In this document: piece by piece, positions 33,772-42,390 of the stretch
Position numbering within the stretch: the first letter of the stretch is position 1
How the letters are laid out: every line of letters starts with the position of its first letter
DNA from: CADEED01 sp964444835
GTDB taxonomy: Bacteria; Pseudomonadota; Gammaproteobacteria; Steroidobacterales; Steroidobacteraceae
Assembly (NCBI GenBank): GCA_964444835.1
Contig: CAYUIT010000009.1
Location: 42,139 to 106,138, forward strand
DNA: 64,000 nt
Direction of reading: 5' to 3'
Program-made: the position numbers and the translations under genes
Notes under the pieces: model-generated
The model's database searches: none
Seen by the model: only the letters and a program-made list of their open reading frames with translations
What the model was told of the DNA's origin: nothing

Positions 33772-35031
33772 TTAGGCGCGCAGCAGATCGCGCACCGGCC
33801 GAGCACTCGTCGATTCTGGAAACACATCGCGTTCCAGCGCGGCGCTCGCCACGCCCAAGTGATCGGCAATCAGACCCTTGAACACGGCTCGCAGGTCGAG
33901 CGTGGGCGCGAGATCGCGCCCTTGGTAGAGCGCACTGGCGCTCAAGCCGGGCCAGTCCGCGACGACCCGCCCGCCGTTCACTGCACCGCCCACTAAGAAG
34001 GCCGCTGCGCCGGTCCCGTGGTCGGTGCCGCGCGTACCATTCGTCGCCGCCGTGCGCCCAAACTCGGTGACTAACAAGATTGCCGTGCGACTCCAGGTGG
34101 TTCCCAACGCGCGCTTCAGTTCGCGCAGTGCGCCATCGAGTATCCGGAGCCGCAAGGCGAGCTGGCCCGTGGCGTCGCCCTGATTCGCATGCGTATCCCA
34201 GCCGCGCGTCTCGAATACGGCCACTGTCGGGCCGTCGGGCCGCGCCAGAAACGCACCCGCGGTGCGCACGAGCTCATTCAGCTGACGTGCGTCACCTCCG
34301 CGTCGCGCCACCCGCGCTTGCAAGCCCGACGCTGGCGCCTCGCTCGACATCATCGCCTCCGCTGCCGGCGCAGCCTCCGCGGCGATCGCATCGTTAGCAA
34401 GTGCGTCCGCGAGGCGTTTGCCGAGCACCGGGTCGTTAGCATAGAGATCCATGATCCGCTGCAGAGTGTCGTCATCGACAGCGGGCAGCGTCGAGGGCGC
34501 CCAGGAGGCCACCTTCGCGGCACCCCGCATGATGAGCGGCACGTTGTTCCCGAGCGCGACGCCCGCCTCGGCGCTTGTGGCACCGGGCAGCGTTGCGAGC
34601 GCCCGATTGAGCCAGCCAGTCGTGGATTGGTGGGGCCGCAGGCCGCCGTTCTCGAGTACGTCCTGCGCGTCGAAATGCGAGCGCTCGCGGTAGGGCGTTG
34701 CGACCGCGTGCAGCGCCACCATCTCGCGCGCCCGATACGACTCATGCAAGAAGCCGAGCGCGGGGTGCAAACCGAAATCCGCGTCGAGCGGCAGCGCGCC
34801 GTCTTTCTCACCAGGACGCGCAATCGCCAAGGCACCGCGCAAGCGCGCGTAGTCGGGATCGCCCAAGGGCGGTACGGCCGCGAGGCCATCGAGAGCGCCA
34901 CGCAAGACGACCACGCACAAGCGATTGGCCACCGGCGCCGAGGCCAGCGCAAACCGGGACACGGCGAGCCCACCTGCGGCCCACGCACTCCGCGAGAGAA
35001 AGTCGCGTCGATTCCACTGTAATTCGCTCAT
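33772..35031 (-). CDS. DUF1501 protein with Tat signal
   Basis: A 419-residue protein with a twin-arginine signal (NRRDFLSRSAWAAGGLAV). The body has features of the DUF1501 alkaline-phosphatase-like family: VVVLRGALDGLAAVPPLGDPDY, RSHFDAQDVLENG, FETRGWDTHANQG, LLVTEFGRTAATNGTRGTDHG and GGRVVADWPGL. The D, H and TDHG motifs suggest a metal-binding periplasmic hydrolase, but no activity is established. It lies 5 bases after the DUF1800 gene, with which it commonly pairs. Confidence 0.88.
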   Translation of the reverse strand: MSELQWNRRDFLSRSAWAAGGLAVSRFALASAPVANRLCVVVLRGALDGLAAVPPLGDPDYARLRGALAIARPGEKDGALPLDADFGLHPALGFLHESYRAREMVALHAVATPYRERSHFDAQDVLENGGLRPHQSTTGWLNRALATLPGATSAEAGVALGNNVPLIMRGAAKVASWAPSTLPAVDDDTLQRIMDLYANDPVLGKRLADALANDAIAAEAAPAAEAMMSSEAPASGLQARVARRGGDARQLNELVRTAGAFLARPDGPTVAVFETRGWDTHANQGDATGQLALRLRILDGALRELKRALGTTWSRTAILLVTEFGRTAATNGTRGTDHGTGAAAFLVGGAVNGGRVVADWPGLSASALYQGRDLAPTLDLRAVFKGLIADHLGVASAALERDVFPESTSARPVRDLLRA

Positions 35032-35036
35032 GGCCT

Positions 35037-36410
35037 TTATCTCCGCATGAATTCCGGCGCAATCAACAGCAAGGTCAAGGCTTGCGCCGCACTGTCCGCT
35101 CGTGCAATCGCCGTGCGAGTCGCGTCGGTCAGCGATGCGCCCAACACGCGCGGCGCAAGTTCGGCCGCAGCGCGCTTGCTCCCGAGGCGGCCGGCCACCG
35201 CATCCGCCCATTCGACGCGCTTGAACACCGCAGCAGCACCGTCCCAGTCGCTCGCACGATCGGGCCACCCTGCGGGTGAGCCCGGCGTCCACGGCCTCTG
35301 GCCTAACAAGTCGAATTGGGCGAACGTCCGCGGGTTGTCTTCGACCGGCACCTCGAGCGCCCGATACGCCGACACGATGTAGTCGTTAGGGGTCTTGAAC
35401 TTCAGGGGCACGGGCTGCCAACTCGCCTCGTGATCCAGCAACGCGCGATACAGTGTAGGCAAGTCGCCGTCCGTATCTTGAAACACACGCGCGAGCCGCT
35501 CGACAAGCGTCGCGGGCGGGTCGTCGGCCACGAAATGTCGCGCCAGCTTGGTAGCGATGTGCTGCGCCGTTGACGGATGGCGCGCGAGATCGCGCAGCAC
35601 CGCGATGCCCTGCTTCACACCGTCGTCCGCGTAGCGCTTTCCCAGCACGGTATGCGCCCCGGGCTCGTGCCAAGCCTCGCGAAACGCAAACACACCCGGA
35701 TCGCGCAAACCGAAATCGCCGACGTCACCGCTCACCGACCAACCCGTGATGACCTTGGCAAACGTCGTCACGTCGGCTTGCGTGTAACCACCGCCAACAC
35801 CCAAGGTGTGGAGCTCGAGTATCTCGCGCGCGAGATTTTCGTTGAGCCCGCGCGCCCTTTGCTTTTTGGCGCGCTGCGCGAGCTTCGACTGCGGACCCAT
35901 GCTCAGATGATTGTCGAGATAGAGCAGCATTCCCGGATGCTGCTCGACGGCTAACAACATATCGCGAAACTTACCGAGCACATGCGGCCGGATGGCCTCA
36001 CGCTCGAAAGCGCCCACGATGCCGGACACGGTGCGCTTGTCCGCGCTGATCGCAAAATGATTCGCCCAAAAGAACACCAGACGCTCGACGAACGAGCGCG
36101 GCGTCTCAACGGCGTGCCGCATCCGGGCCGTCGCCTCGGCCAAGTAAATGGGCCGATAGAGTTGATTGAGCTTCACCGCCTGCGCGAGCTCGGGCTCCGA
36201 ATCCTTACGCTCGCGTCGCATCTCGAGCACCTGCGCCAGAATGCGGTAGGAGGGCTGCAAGCCGGCCGCCTCGACGAGCGGCGCGCGGCCCCGCAGTTGG
36301 CTCGCGAGCCAACCACGCGGATCACTGCCGATTCCGACCAGCTCATCGGGCCGAGCGCCCAAGCCAAAGCGATTGGCGGCGATCGCTGCGCCAGCATGGA
36401 AGGTAGCCAT
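35037..36410 (-). CDS. DUF1800 protein
   Basis: A 457-residue helical protein of the DUF1800 family: it opens AANRFGLGARPDEL, then has RLVFFWANHFAIS, NENLAREILELHTLGVGGGYTQADV (a family hallmark) and YAQDG-like YADDGVKQGIAVLRDLARHPSTAQ, and the pre-C-terminal YIVSAYRALEV. No signal peptide is obvious. The family regularly sits directly upstream of a DUF1501 gene, as here, and the pair is thought to act together at the cell surface or periplasm; the job is unknown. Confidence 0.88.
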   Translation of the reverse strand: MATFHAGAAIAANRFGLGARPDELVGIGSDPRGWLASQLRGRAPLVEAAGLQPSYRILAQVLEMRRERKDSEPELAQAVKLNQLYRPIYLAEATARMRHAVETPRSFVERLVFFWANHFAISADKRTVSGIVGAFEREAIRPHVLGKFRDMLLAVEQHPGMLLYLDNHLSMGPQSKLAQRAKKQRARGLNENLAREILELHTLGVGGGYTQADVTTFAKVITGWSVSGDVGDFGLRDPGVFAFREAWHEPGAHTVLGKRYADDGVKQGIAVLRDLARHPSTAQHIATKLARHFVADDPPATLVERLARVFQDTDGDLPTLYRALLDHEASWQPVPLKFKTPNDYIVSAYRALEVPVEDNPRTFAQFDLLGQRPWTPGSPAGWPDRASDWDGAAAVFKRVEWADAVAGRLGSKRAAAELAPRVLGASLTDATRTAIARADSAAQALTLLLIAPEFMRR

Positions 36411-36469
36411 GGGCTCAGCAACGCACGGAGCGAGCCCGCGTTGACACGGGGCTATACTTCCCGCCTCTT

Positions 36470-39241
36470 ATGGATAAAAACCCAGACCTCGTCCTCATCG
36501 ACGGCTCCTCCTACTTGTACCGCGCCTTCCACGCGCTACCGCCGTTCTCCAACTCCAAAGGCGAGCCCACGGGCGCCGTGTTGGGCGTGCTCAACATGCT
36601 GGCCAAGTTCCTCAAGGAATACACGCCGAAGCACATCGCCGTCGTGTTCGATGCGCCGGGTAAGACCTTCCGCGACGAGCTGTTTGCCGAGTACAAAGCC
36701 CATCGGCCGCCCATGCCCGACGACTTGCGCGCGCAAGTGGAGCCGTTGCTCGAGGCCGTGCGCGGCTTGGGTCTGCCGCTGCTGCGCCTGACGGGCGTCG
36801 AGGCCGACGATGTCATCGGTACCTTGGCGCGCGCTGCTGCCAATCGCGGGCTCAACGTGCTCATCTCCACTGGCGACAAAGACATGGCGCAGCTCGTCGA
36901 GCCGCACATCACGCTCATCAACACGATGAGCGACACCGTGCTCGATCGCGCTGGCGTCAAAGCCAAGTTCGATGTGTGGCCGGAGCAGATCATCGACTAC
37001 CTCGCGTTGGTGGGCGACAGCTCTGACAACATTCCTGGCATCGACAAAGTCGGCCCAAAGACGGCAGCGAAGTGGCTTGGGAAGTATGAATCGCTCGATG
37101 CCATCGTGGCGCACGCCGCCGAGATCGAAGGCAAAGTGGGCGAGAACTTGCGCGCCGGGCTCGACACCCTGGAACTCGCGCGCAAGCTCGCGACGATCCG
37201 CACCGACGTCGAACTGCCGGTCACGCTCGACCAACTCGAGCGGCAACCAGCCGATGTCGACACGCTGCGCACGTTGTACACGCGTCTCGAGCTGCGCTCG
37301 CTGTTGAAGCAACTCGACGGCGGCGCAACACCCGCCCCCGCTGCGGGCGCACGCACCGCGCCCGCCGAATCGACTAACGACTCGACCGCCACGCCGACCA
37401 TCGACGACGCCGATCGCGCGGTGATCGCCGCGCCGCGCCAGTACGAGTGTGTCGTCACCGAAGCACAACTCGCGCCGTGGCTCGCCGCGCTCGAACGCGC
37501 AACCCTATTTGCATTCGATACCGAGACCACGAGTCTCGAGTACATGAACGCCGAGATCGTGGGCGTGTCGTTTTGCATCGAGGCCGGCCGCGCTGCATAC
37601 GTGCCGCTCAAGCACGACTACCCCGGGGCTCCCGACCAACTCGATCGCGACGCGACACTCGCACGCTTGCAGCCAATTCTCGAGAATGCCGCGATCGGCA
37701 AGGTCGGGCATCACCTGAAATACGACGCGCATGTGTTAGCAAACCACGGCATTCGCTTGGCCGGCCTGCGCTACGACACCATGCTCGAAAGCTATGTGTG
37801 GAACAGCGTCGCGACGCGCCACGACATGGACTCGGCGGCGCTCACCTATCTCGGCCTGCAAACGATTCATTATGAGGATGTCGCCGGGAAAGGGGCCAAG
37901 CAGATTCCCTTCAGCCAAGTCGCGCTCGAGCAAGCGTCGGAGTACGCGGCCGAAGATGCCGACGTGACGCTGCGGCTGCATCGCGTGTTATGGCCCAAGA
38001 TTGCAGGCCTCAGCACACTCAAGACGCTGTACGAGGATTTCGAGCAGCCGCTCGTGCCAGTCCTAACAAGAATGGAAGAGCGCGGCGTGCTCATCGACCG
38101 CGCGATGTTGAAGACACAGAGCGGCGAGATCGCGAAGCGGTTACGCGAGATCGAGCAGCAAGCCCACGCGGAAGCGGGGCATCCATTCAATCTCGAATCG
38201 CCGAAGCAGTTGCAACACATCCTGTTCGAGAAGTTGAACTTGCCTGTGCTGCGCAAAACGCCCACCGGGCAGCCCTCGACGGCCGAGGACGTACTCGAGG
38301 AACTGGCCGATACGTACGCGATTCCGAAGTTGATCCTCGAGTACCGCGGTCTCGCGAAGCTCAAGTCCACGTATGCCGACAAATTGCCGGAGCAGATCAA
38401 TGAGCGCACCGGCCGCGTACACACGTCGTATCACCAAGCGGTCGCACAAACCGGTCGTTTGTCGTCGTCCGACCCCAACTTGCAGAACATTCCGATCCGC
38501 ACGCCCGAGGGGCGCCGCATTCGCCAAGCGTTCATCGCGCCACGAGATTTTGTGCTCATGGCGGCCGACTATTCGCAGATCGAGCTGCGCATCATGGCGC
38601 ATCTGTCCGAGGACGAAGGCTTGCTGCGCGCTTTTGCGAGCGATCAAGACATCCACCAAGCCACTGCGGCCGAAGTCTTCGGCGTCGCGCTCGATCAAGT
38701 CTCGAGCGATCAGCGACGCTCCGCCAAGGCCATCAATTTCGGCTTGATCTACGGCATGAGTGCGTTCGGCCTTGCGCGCCAGCTCGGCATCGAGCGCGGT
38801 GCGGCACAGTCGTATGTCGATCTGTATTTCGCGCGGTATCCCGGCGTGAAGCGCTACATGGACGACACGCGCGCGCAAGCGAAGGACTTGGGTTACGTCG
38901 AGACGGTGTTCGGTCGACGGCTCTACCTACCCGACATTCGCGCGCGCAACAAACAACTGCAGCAATACGCCGAGCGCAGCGCGATCAATGCGCCGATGCA
39001 AGGCACGGCGGCCGACATCATCAAGAAAGCCATGATTGCCGTGGACGACTATTGCGAGCGACATACCGAGCACGCGCGGCTCATCATGCAAGTCCACGAC
39101 GAACTCGTGCTTGAAGTACATGAGAGCGCGGTCGAGCGCGTGCGCGACGCCTTGCGCGAGCGCATGGCGAACGCGGCCAAGCTGCGCGTGCCGCTCAAGG
39201 TTGATATCGGCACTGGCAAGAATTGGGACGAAGCTCACTAA
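36470..39241 (+). CDS. polA: PolA, DNA polymerase I
   Basis: DNA polymerase I fills gaps and removes primers. All three domains are present: the 5'-3' exonuclease (residues 1 to about 300; LIDGSSYLYRAFHALPPFSN, EADDVIGTLA), the 3'-5' proofreading domain with FAFDTETTSLEYMN at about 350, and the polymerase domain with DYSQIELRIMAHLS, RRSAKAINFGLIYGMS and the C-terminal QVHDELVLEV. At 923 residues it is complete. An Ala/Pro/Thr linker lies near 290-310. A TATACT 12 bases before the ATG implies a very short leader. Confidence 0.97.
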   Translation: MDKNPDLVLIDGSSYLYRAFHALPPFSNSKGEPTGAVLGVLNMLAKFLKEYTPKHIAVVFDAPGKTFRDELFAEYKAHRPPMPDDLRAQVEPLLEAVRGLGLPLLRLTGVEADDVIGTLARAAANRGLNVLISTGDKDMAQLVEPHITLINTMSDTVLDRAGVKAKFDVWPEQIIDYLALVGDSSDNIPGIDKVGPKTAAKWLGKYESLDAIVAHAAEIEGKVGENLRAGLDTLELARKLATIRTDVELPVTLDQLERQPADVDTLRTLYTRLELRSLLKQLDGGATPAPAAGARTAPAESTNDSTATPTIDDADRAVIAAPRQYECVVTEAQLAPWLAALERATLFAFDTETTSLEYMNAEIVGVSFCIEAGRAAYVPLKHDYPGAPDQLDRDATLARLQPILENAAIGKVGHHLKYDAHVLANHGIRLAGLRYDTMLESYVWNSVATRHDMDSAALTYLGLQTIHYEDVAGKGAKQIPFSQVALEQASEYAAEDADVTLRLHRVLWPKIAGLSTLKTLYEDFEQPLVPVLTRMEERGVLIDRAMLKTQSGEIAKRLREIEQQAHAEAGHPFNLESPKQLQHILFEKLNLPVLRKTPTGQPSTAEDVLEELADTYAIPKLILEYRGLAKLKSTYADKLPEQINERTGRVHTSYHQAVAQTGRLSSSDPNLQNIPIRTPEGRRIRQAFIAPRDFVLMAADYSQIELRIMAHLSEDEGLLRAFASDQDIHQATAAEVFGVALDQVSSDQRRSAKAINFGLIYGMSAFGLARQLGIERGAAQSYVDLYFARYPGVKRYMDDTRAQAKDLGYVETVFGRRLYLPDIRARNKQLQQYAERSAINAPMQGTAADIIKKAMIAVDDYCERHTEHARLIMQVHDELVLEVHESAVERVRDALRERMANAAKLRVPLKVDIGTGKNWDEAH

Positions 39242-39297
39242 TTTGCACGTGAGCGCGGCGATTCCCGTCGCCTCGCGGCGACAACAGCACTTCCGTG

Positions 39298-39325
39298 GGA
39301 ACTTGGCACCGAGCGGTGCCTCCAA
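39298..39325 (+). promoter_or_regulatory. Sigma-E-like promoter with a hairpin spacer
   Basis: GGAACTT (39298-39304) is a perfect sigma-E/AlgU -35. The 16-base spacer is itself a perfect hairpin (GGCACC-GAGC-GGTGCC), and TCCAA follows at 39321-39325. Transcription would start near 39331, about 24 bases before the barrel protein. A separate hairpin (GTCGCC-TCGC-GGCGAC, 39267-39282) lies between polA and this site. Confidence 0.65.
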
Positions 39326-39354
39326 CCTAACAGTTATCACACAGGAGTGCTGCA

Positions 39355-39930
39355 ATGCAGCTTACACGTGCTGTCTCTTCGTTCGCTGCTCTCGGTGCGC
39401 TCGCACTACTAACAACTGCTCGGCCGGCCGCGGCAGCCGACAATGGCCTCTACTTGGGCGCCGCCTTTACCAACAGCCAGGTCGACAGCGTTGCGGAGGG
39501 CTTCGAACAGTTCGAGTTCGACGACAACAGCTTCAAGCTCATCGCAGGCCTACGGCCGCTCGATTGGCTCGGCGTCGAAGCAAATTACGTCGATCTGGGC
39601 AGCGAACGAGTCGCGGACTTGAGCGGCCTCGGCATCGATGTCGATGCAAAGGCGTACAGCGTCTTTGCCGTGGGCTTCCTGCAACTCGACCCCGCGCCCA
39701 TCGATCTCTACGCCAAAGCAGGCCTCGCGCGCTGGGAAGTGAACGGTTCGGTCAGTTCCGTCCTCGGCAATTTCAGCGCGTCGGATGACGGCACCGAGTT
39801 CGCCTATGGGGCGGGGGTGCAGGCACGGCTCGGCAGCCTGGCGATTCGTGCGGAATACGAGACGTTCGACATCGAAAACGAAGAGAAATTCGAACTGATC
39901 TCCGTCGGGCTTACCTGGACGTTCTTGTAG
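39355..39930 (+). CDS. Small outer-membrane beta-barrel protein
   Basis: A 191-residue protein with a signal peptide ending near RPAAAADN. The mature chain alternates as an eight-strand barrel of the OmpA/OmpW-like kind: GLYLGAAFTNSQVD, SFKLIAGLRPLDWLGVEANYVDLG, YSVFAVGFLQL, DLYAKAGLARWEV, AYGAGVQARLG, and the closing strand SVGLTWTFL with terminal Leu after Phe. An ACAGGAG site precedes the ATG. It separates polA from the RNA/engB locus and carries a sigma-E-like promoter, so it may respond to envelope stress. Confidence 0.82.
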   Translation: MQLTRAVSSFAALGALALLTTARPAAAADNGLYLGAAFTNSQVDSVAEGFEQFEFDDNSFKLIAGLRPLDWLGVEANYVDLGSERVADLSGLGIDVDAKAYSVFAVGFLQLDPAPIDLYAKAGLARWEVNGSVSSVLGNFSASDDGTEFAYGAGVQARLGSLAIRAEYETFDIENEEKFELISVGLTWTFL

Positions 39931-39994
39931 CTTTATCGCAACAAGTTGTTTCCTAACCTATTGATTAATGGAGTTTAAATTTTTTGAACTGCGC

Positions 39995-40022
39995 GGAACC
40001 TTTGACGCGCATCACACTCCAA
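39995..40022 (+). promoter_or_regulatory. Sigma-E-like promoter of the candidate regulatory RNA
   Basis: GGAACCT (39995-40001), 16 bases, then TCCAA (40018-40022). This has the same spacing and the same -10 as the promoter at 39298. Predicted start is near 40029, which is exactly the first base of the first hairpin of the RNA. Confidence 0.55.
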
Positions 40023-40028
40023 CATCAT

Positions 40029-40143
40029 GAGCGCCCCAAGCGCTCCCCGCTTCCCTCCCTGAGCGGGTGAATCCCGGTTCATTGAGACCTGTGCCGGGTA
40101 TATCTGGCCCTGGTAGCCGCAAGGTTACCGGGGCTCTTTTTTT
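40029..40143 (+). ncRNA. Candidate C-rich regulatory RNA at the polA/engB locus
   Basis: About 115 bases fold into four successive hairpins. Hairpin 1 is GAGCGC-CCCAA-GCGCTC (40029-40045). Hairpin 2 is CCCGC/GCGGG (40046-40067) with a 12-base loop TTCCCTCCCTGA. Hairpin 3 is CCCGG/CCGGG (40073-40098). Hairpin 4 is a strong terminator. The C-rich loops could pair with GGAGGG-type ribosome sites. No protein fits. Spot 42 (E. coli), ErsA (Pseudomonas) and sX13 (Xanthomonas) all lie between polA and engB, and the last two expose C-rich loops. It is a positional and structural match; I cannot show sequence homology. Confidence 0.7.
40107..40143 (+). terminator. Rho-independent terminator of the regulatory RNA
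   Basis: GCCCTGGTAGCC pairs with GGTTACCGGGGC (12 pairs, two G-U) around a GCAA tetraloop, followed by TCTTTTTTT. The T-run overlaps the stop codon of the convergent engB gene. The reverse strand lacks a T-run, so it works rightward. Confidence 0.9.
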
Positions 40144-40750
40144 AGTACATCAGCCGCGGCGCGGCGATGTCAGGCGTCAGCCAATCGACCAGCAGCGCCT
40201 GCGCGTCGGCAACGCCCGTGCCCTCGTGCGCCGAGAACACTTGCACCGTCACCCCCTCGGGCACCGCCCCCTCCACCGACTTCACCATCGCCATACGCTC
40301 AAGCCGCGTAGCCTTATCGCTCTTGGAGAGCAGCAAGTGCACGCGCTTCCCGGCAGCCTGTGCCCAGCGAATCAGTTCATGGTCGCCGTCACGGAGGCCA
40401 CGCCGGATGTCCACGATCAGGAACAAGCCAACCAACGAACGCCGCTCGCGCAGCGCGTCAATCAACTGCGCCCATTGCTGCCGCTGCTCCTCATGCACGT
40501 CAGCGTACCCATAACCCGGCAAATCCACGATGCGCTCCAGCGGCGCCAGCTCGAAGAAGTTGATGAGGCGCGTTTGGCCGGGCGTCTTGCTGGTGCGAGC
40601 TAACGAGTTCCGAGCGGTAATGGCGTTAATGGCGCTCGACTTACCCGCATTCGAGCGGCCCGCGAACGCCACCTCGGTGCCACGGTCCTCCGGGTATTGC
40701 GCCACGGCGGCGGCTGAGATCAGGAATTTGGCTCTGGGGAAACGGCTCAT
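40142..40750 (-). CDS. engB: EngB (YihA/YsxC), ribosome-assembly GTPase
   Basis: EngB is an essential GTPase for large-subunit assembly. The G motifs are clear: G1 AGRSNAGKSSAIN, G2/switch TSKTPGQTRLIN, G3 DLPGYGYADV, G4 LLSKSDKA, G5 VFSAHEG. G4 reads SKSD rather than the common TKAD/NKxD. The length, 202 residues, is typical. It faces the polA block and converges on the RNA gene, as in other gammaproteobacteria where engB flanks polA. Confidence 0.94.
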   Translation of the reverse strand: MSRFPRAKFLISAAAVAQYPEDRGTEVAFAGRSNAGKSSAINAITARNSLARTSKTPGQTRLINFFELAPLERIVDLPGYGYADVHEEQRQQWAQLIDALRERRSLVGLFLIVDIRRGLRDGDHELIRWAQAAGKRVHLLLSKSDKATRLERMAMVKSVEGAVPEGVTVQVFSAHEGTGVADAQALLVDWLTPDIAAPRLMY

Positions 40751-40885
40751 GATTGTTCTGTTTGCGCCTAGTTGGGATTGAGTAATGGATTGGACGAGCG
40801 ACGGCCGTCCATGACAATCCCCTCAACAGCGGCTCGCGCGGCTTAGTGTACAATTCTGGGCCTTCCTGGGAGCCTCAAGAAGCAC

Positions 40886-41560
40886 ATGTCGACGATGTTT
40901 TTACGCGCGGCGCTTGCCGCAACCGTCTGCACGATTTCGTTGTCCGTCCCGAGCCTCGCTGCGGCCCAAGCGCCCCTCAAAGGGAACGCGGAAGCGGGCG
41001 CTGAAAAAGCGGCCATTTGCACGGCTTGCCACGGACCGAATGGCAACAGCGTGAATCCGGAGTGGCCCAGCCTTGCGGGTCAGAACGCTGCGTACATTCG
41101 TGAGCAAGTCACAATGTTCCGCGATCGCAAACGCGTGAACGAGATTATGTATCCCATTTCAATGTCGCTCACTGATGAGGACATTGCGGATCTCGCCGCC
41201 TACTTCGCTATCCAAACACCGGCTGGCCTCGAAGCCGATCCATCGTATTGGAAGGATGGCGAGAAGCTATACCGCGCTGGCGACGGCAAGCGCGGCATTC
41301 CGTCGTGCACGGCCTGTCACGGTCCGGCCGGAAAAGGCAATCCAGCGGCCGGTTACCCGGCACTTCGTGCGCAACATTCGGTCTATACCGCTGCACAGTT
41401 GCAAGCCTACGCCAACGACACGCGCTACCAAGACGCGTCCGATCCGGCGAATGTGAAGCAGTACCAGTCGCGCAATGGCGCGATGATGTCGACGATCGCC
41501 AAGCGCCTGACGCCCGAGGACATGCGCAATTTGGCGTCGTACATTCAAGGCTTGCGCTGA
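40886..41560 (+). CDS. Cytochrome c4 (dihaem)
   Basis: A periplasmic dihaem electron carrier linked to terminal oxidases. The signal peptide ends at LAAAQA. There are two haem sites, each CTACH (ICTACHGPNGNS and SCTACHGPAGKG), in two homologous halves of about 95 residues, with Met ligands likely in MYPISMSLTDEDI and NGAMMSTIAKRLT. Length 224 residues. A TACAAT -10-like box lies at 40849-40854. The order engB, cytochrome c4, dsbA is widespread in gammaproteobacteria. Confidence 0.92.
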   Translation: MSTMFLRAALAATVCTISLSVPSLAAAQAPLKGNAEAGAEKAAICTACHGPNGNSVNPEWPSLAGQNAAYIREQVTMFRDRKRVNEIMYPISMSLTDEDIADLAAYFAIQTPAGLEADPSYWKDGEKLYRAGDGKRGIPSCTACHGPAGKGNPAAGYPALRAQHSVYTAAQLQAYANDTRYQDASDPANVKQYQSRNGAMMSTIAKRLTPEDMRNLASYIQGLR

Positions 41561-41615
41561 TCGCACCTCGTTCGCCCCGGAGGTTCGCCGTGGGGTGCCG
41601 TAAAGGATGCTACCC

Positions 41616-42371
41616 ATGCGTCGTCTCGTCGTAGTTGCCACCGTGGTTGCACTTGGCTTGTTAGCCAGTGCGTGTGAGAAGAAGTCCGAGAGCACGAGCG
41701 CACCAGCGCCAGCGCCAGCGCCGGCAAGCACGACGCCGGAGACGACGGGCAGCACCTCGAGTGGCCCCATCTCGTCGATTGCGCCGTCGGGCGCGGCCAA
41801 CTGGACATTCGGCACTAACTACCGCGCCTTGGCGGCGCCACAGCCGACGAACGTCGCACCGGGCAAGGTCGAGGTCGTCGAAGTGTTCTGGTATGCCTGC
41901 GGCCATTGCTATGGCCTCGAGCCGTTCCTGGCAGATTGGAAGAAGAGCAAGCCGGAGTTCATCGAGTTCGTCAAAGTGCCGGTCGCATGGCAGGCACCCC
42001 ACAAGCAGCACGCCCGCCTCTTCTACACGATCGAAGCGCTGCAGCGCCCGGAGCTGCACACCAAAGTGTTTGAGGAAATCCAGCATAAACAGTCGATCCT
42101 CGCGGCGGAGACCGACGCGGAGGCGCGCAAGATGCACCTCGATTTCTTGCGCGCTCAAGGCGTGACGCAGAAGCAGTTCGACGAAACGTACGACTCTTTC
42201 GACGTTTTACAGAAGGTGTCGCGCGCTGAGCAACTCACGCGGCGCTACGAAGTGGATGCCGTGCCGCGCATCATCCTCAACGGCAAATACAGCACCGACA
42301 TTGGCATGGCGGGTGGCCACGAGAAGCTGATCGCCCTGATCAACGACATCTCCGCCGCCGAACCACGCTAA
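41616..42371 (+). CDS. dsbA: DsbA-type thiol:disulfide interchange lipoprotein
   Basis: DsbA introduces disulfides into exported proteins. The active site CGHC occurs in FWYACGHCYGLEPF, and the cis-proline loop reads AVPRIILNGKY. Unlike soluble E. coli DsbA, this one begins with a lipobox (GLLASAC) followed by about 40 disordered Ser/Ala/Pro/Thr residues, so it should be membrane-tethered with the thioredoxin domain on a leash. The ATG at 41616 has AAAGG at good spacing; the ATG at 41607 lacks room for a site. 251 residues. Confidence 0.92.
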   Translation: MRRLVVVATVVALGLLASACEKKSESTSAPAPAPAPASTTPETTGSTSSGPISSIAPSGAANWTFGTNYRALAAPQPTNVAPGKVEVVEVFWYACGHCYGLEPFLADWKKSKPEFIEFVKVPVAWQAPHKQHARLFYTIEALQRPELHTKVFEEIQHKQSILAAETDAEARKMHLDFLRAQGVTQKQFDETYDSFDVLQKVSRAEQLTRRYEVDAVPRIILNGKYSTDIGMAGGHEKLIALINDISAAEPR

Positions 42372-42390
42372 CGGCCAGCGGCGCTAGAGC

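Noticed and set aside
36441..36458. TTGACA with TATACT before polA as one promoter
   Set aside because: Only 6 bases separate them; they cannot be the -35 and -10 of the same promoter. TATACT alone may be a -10.
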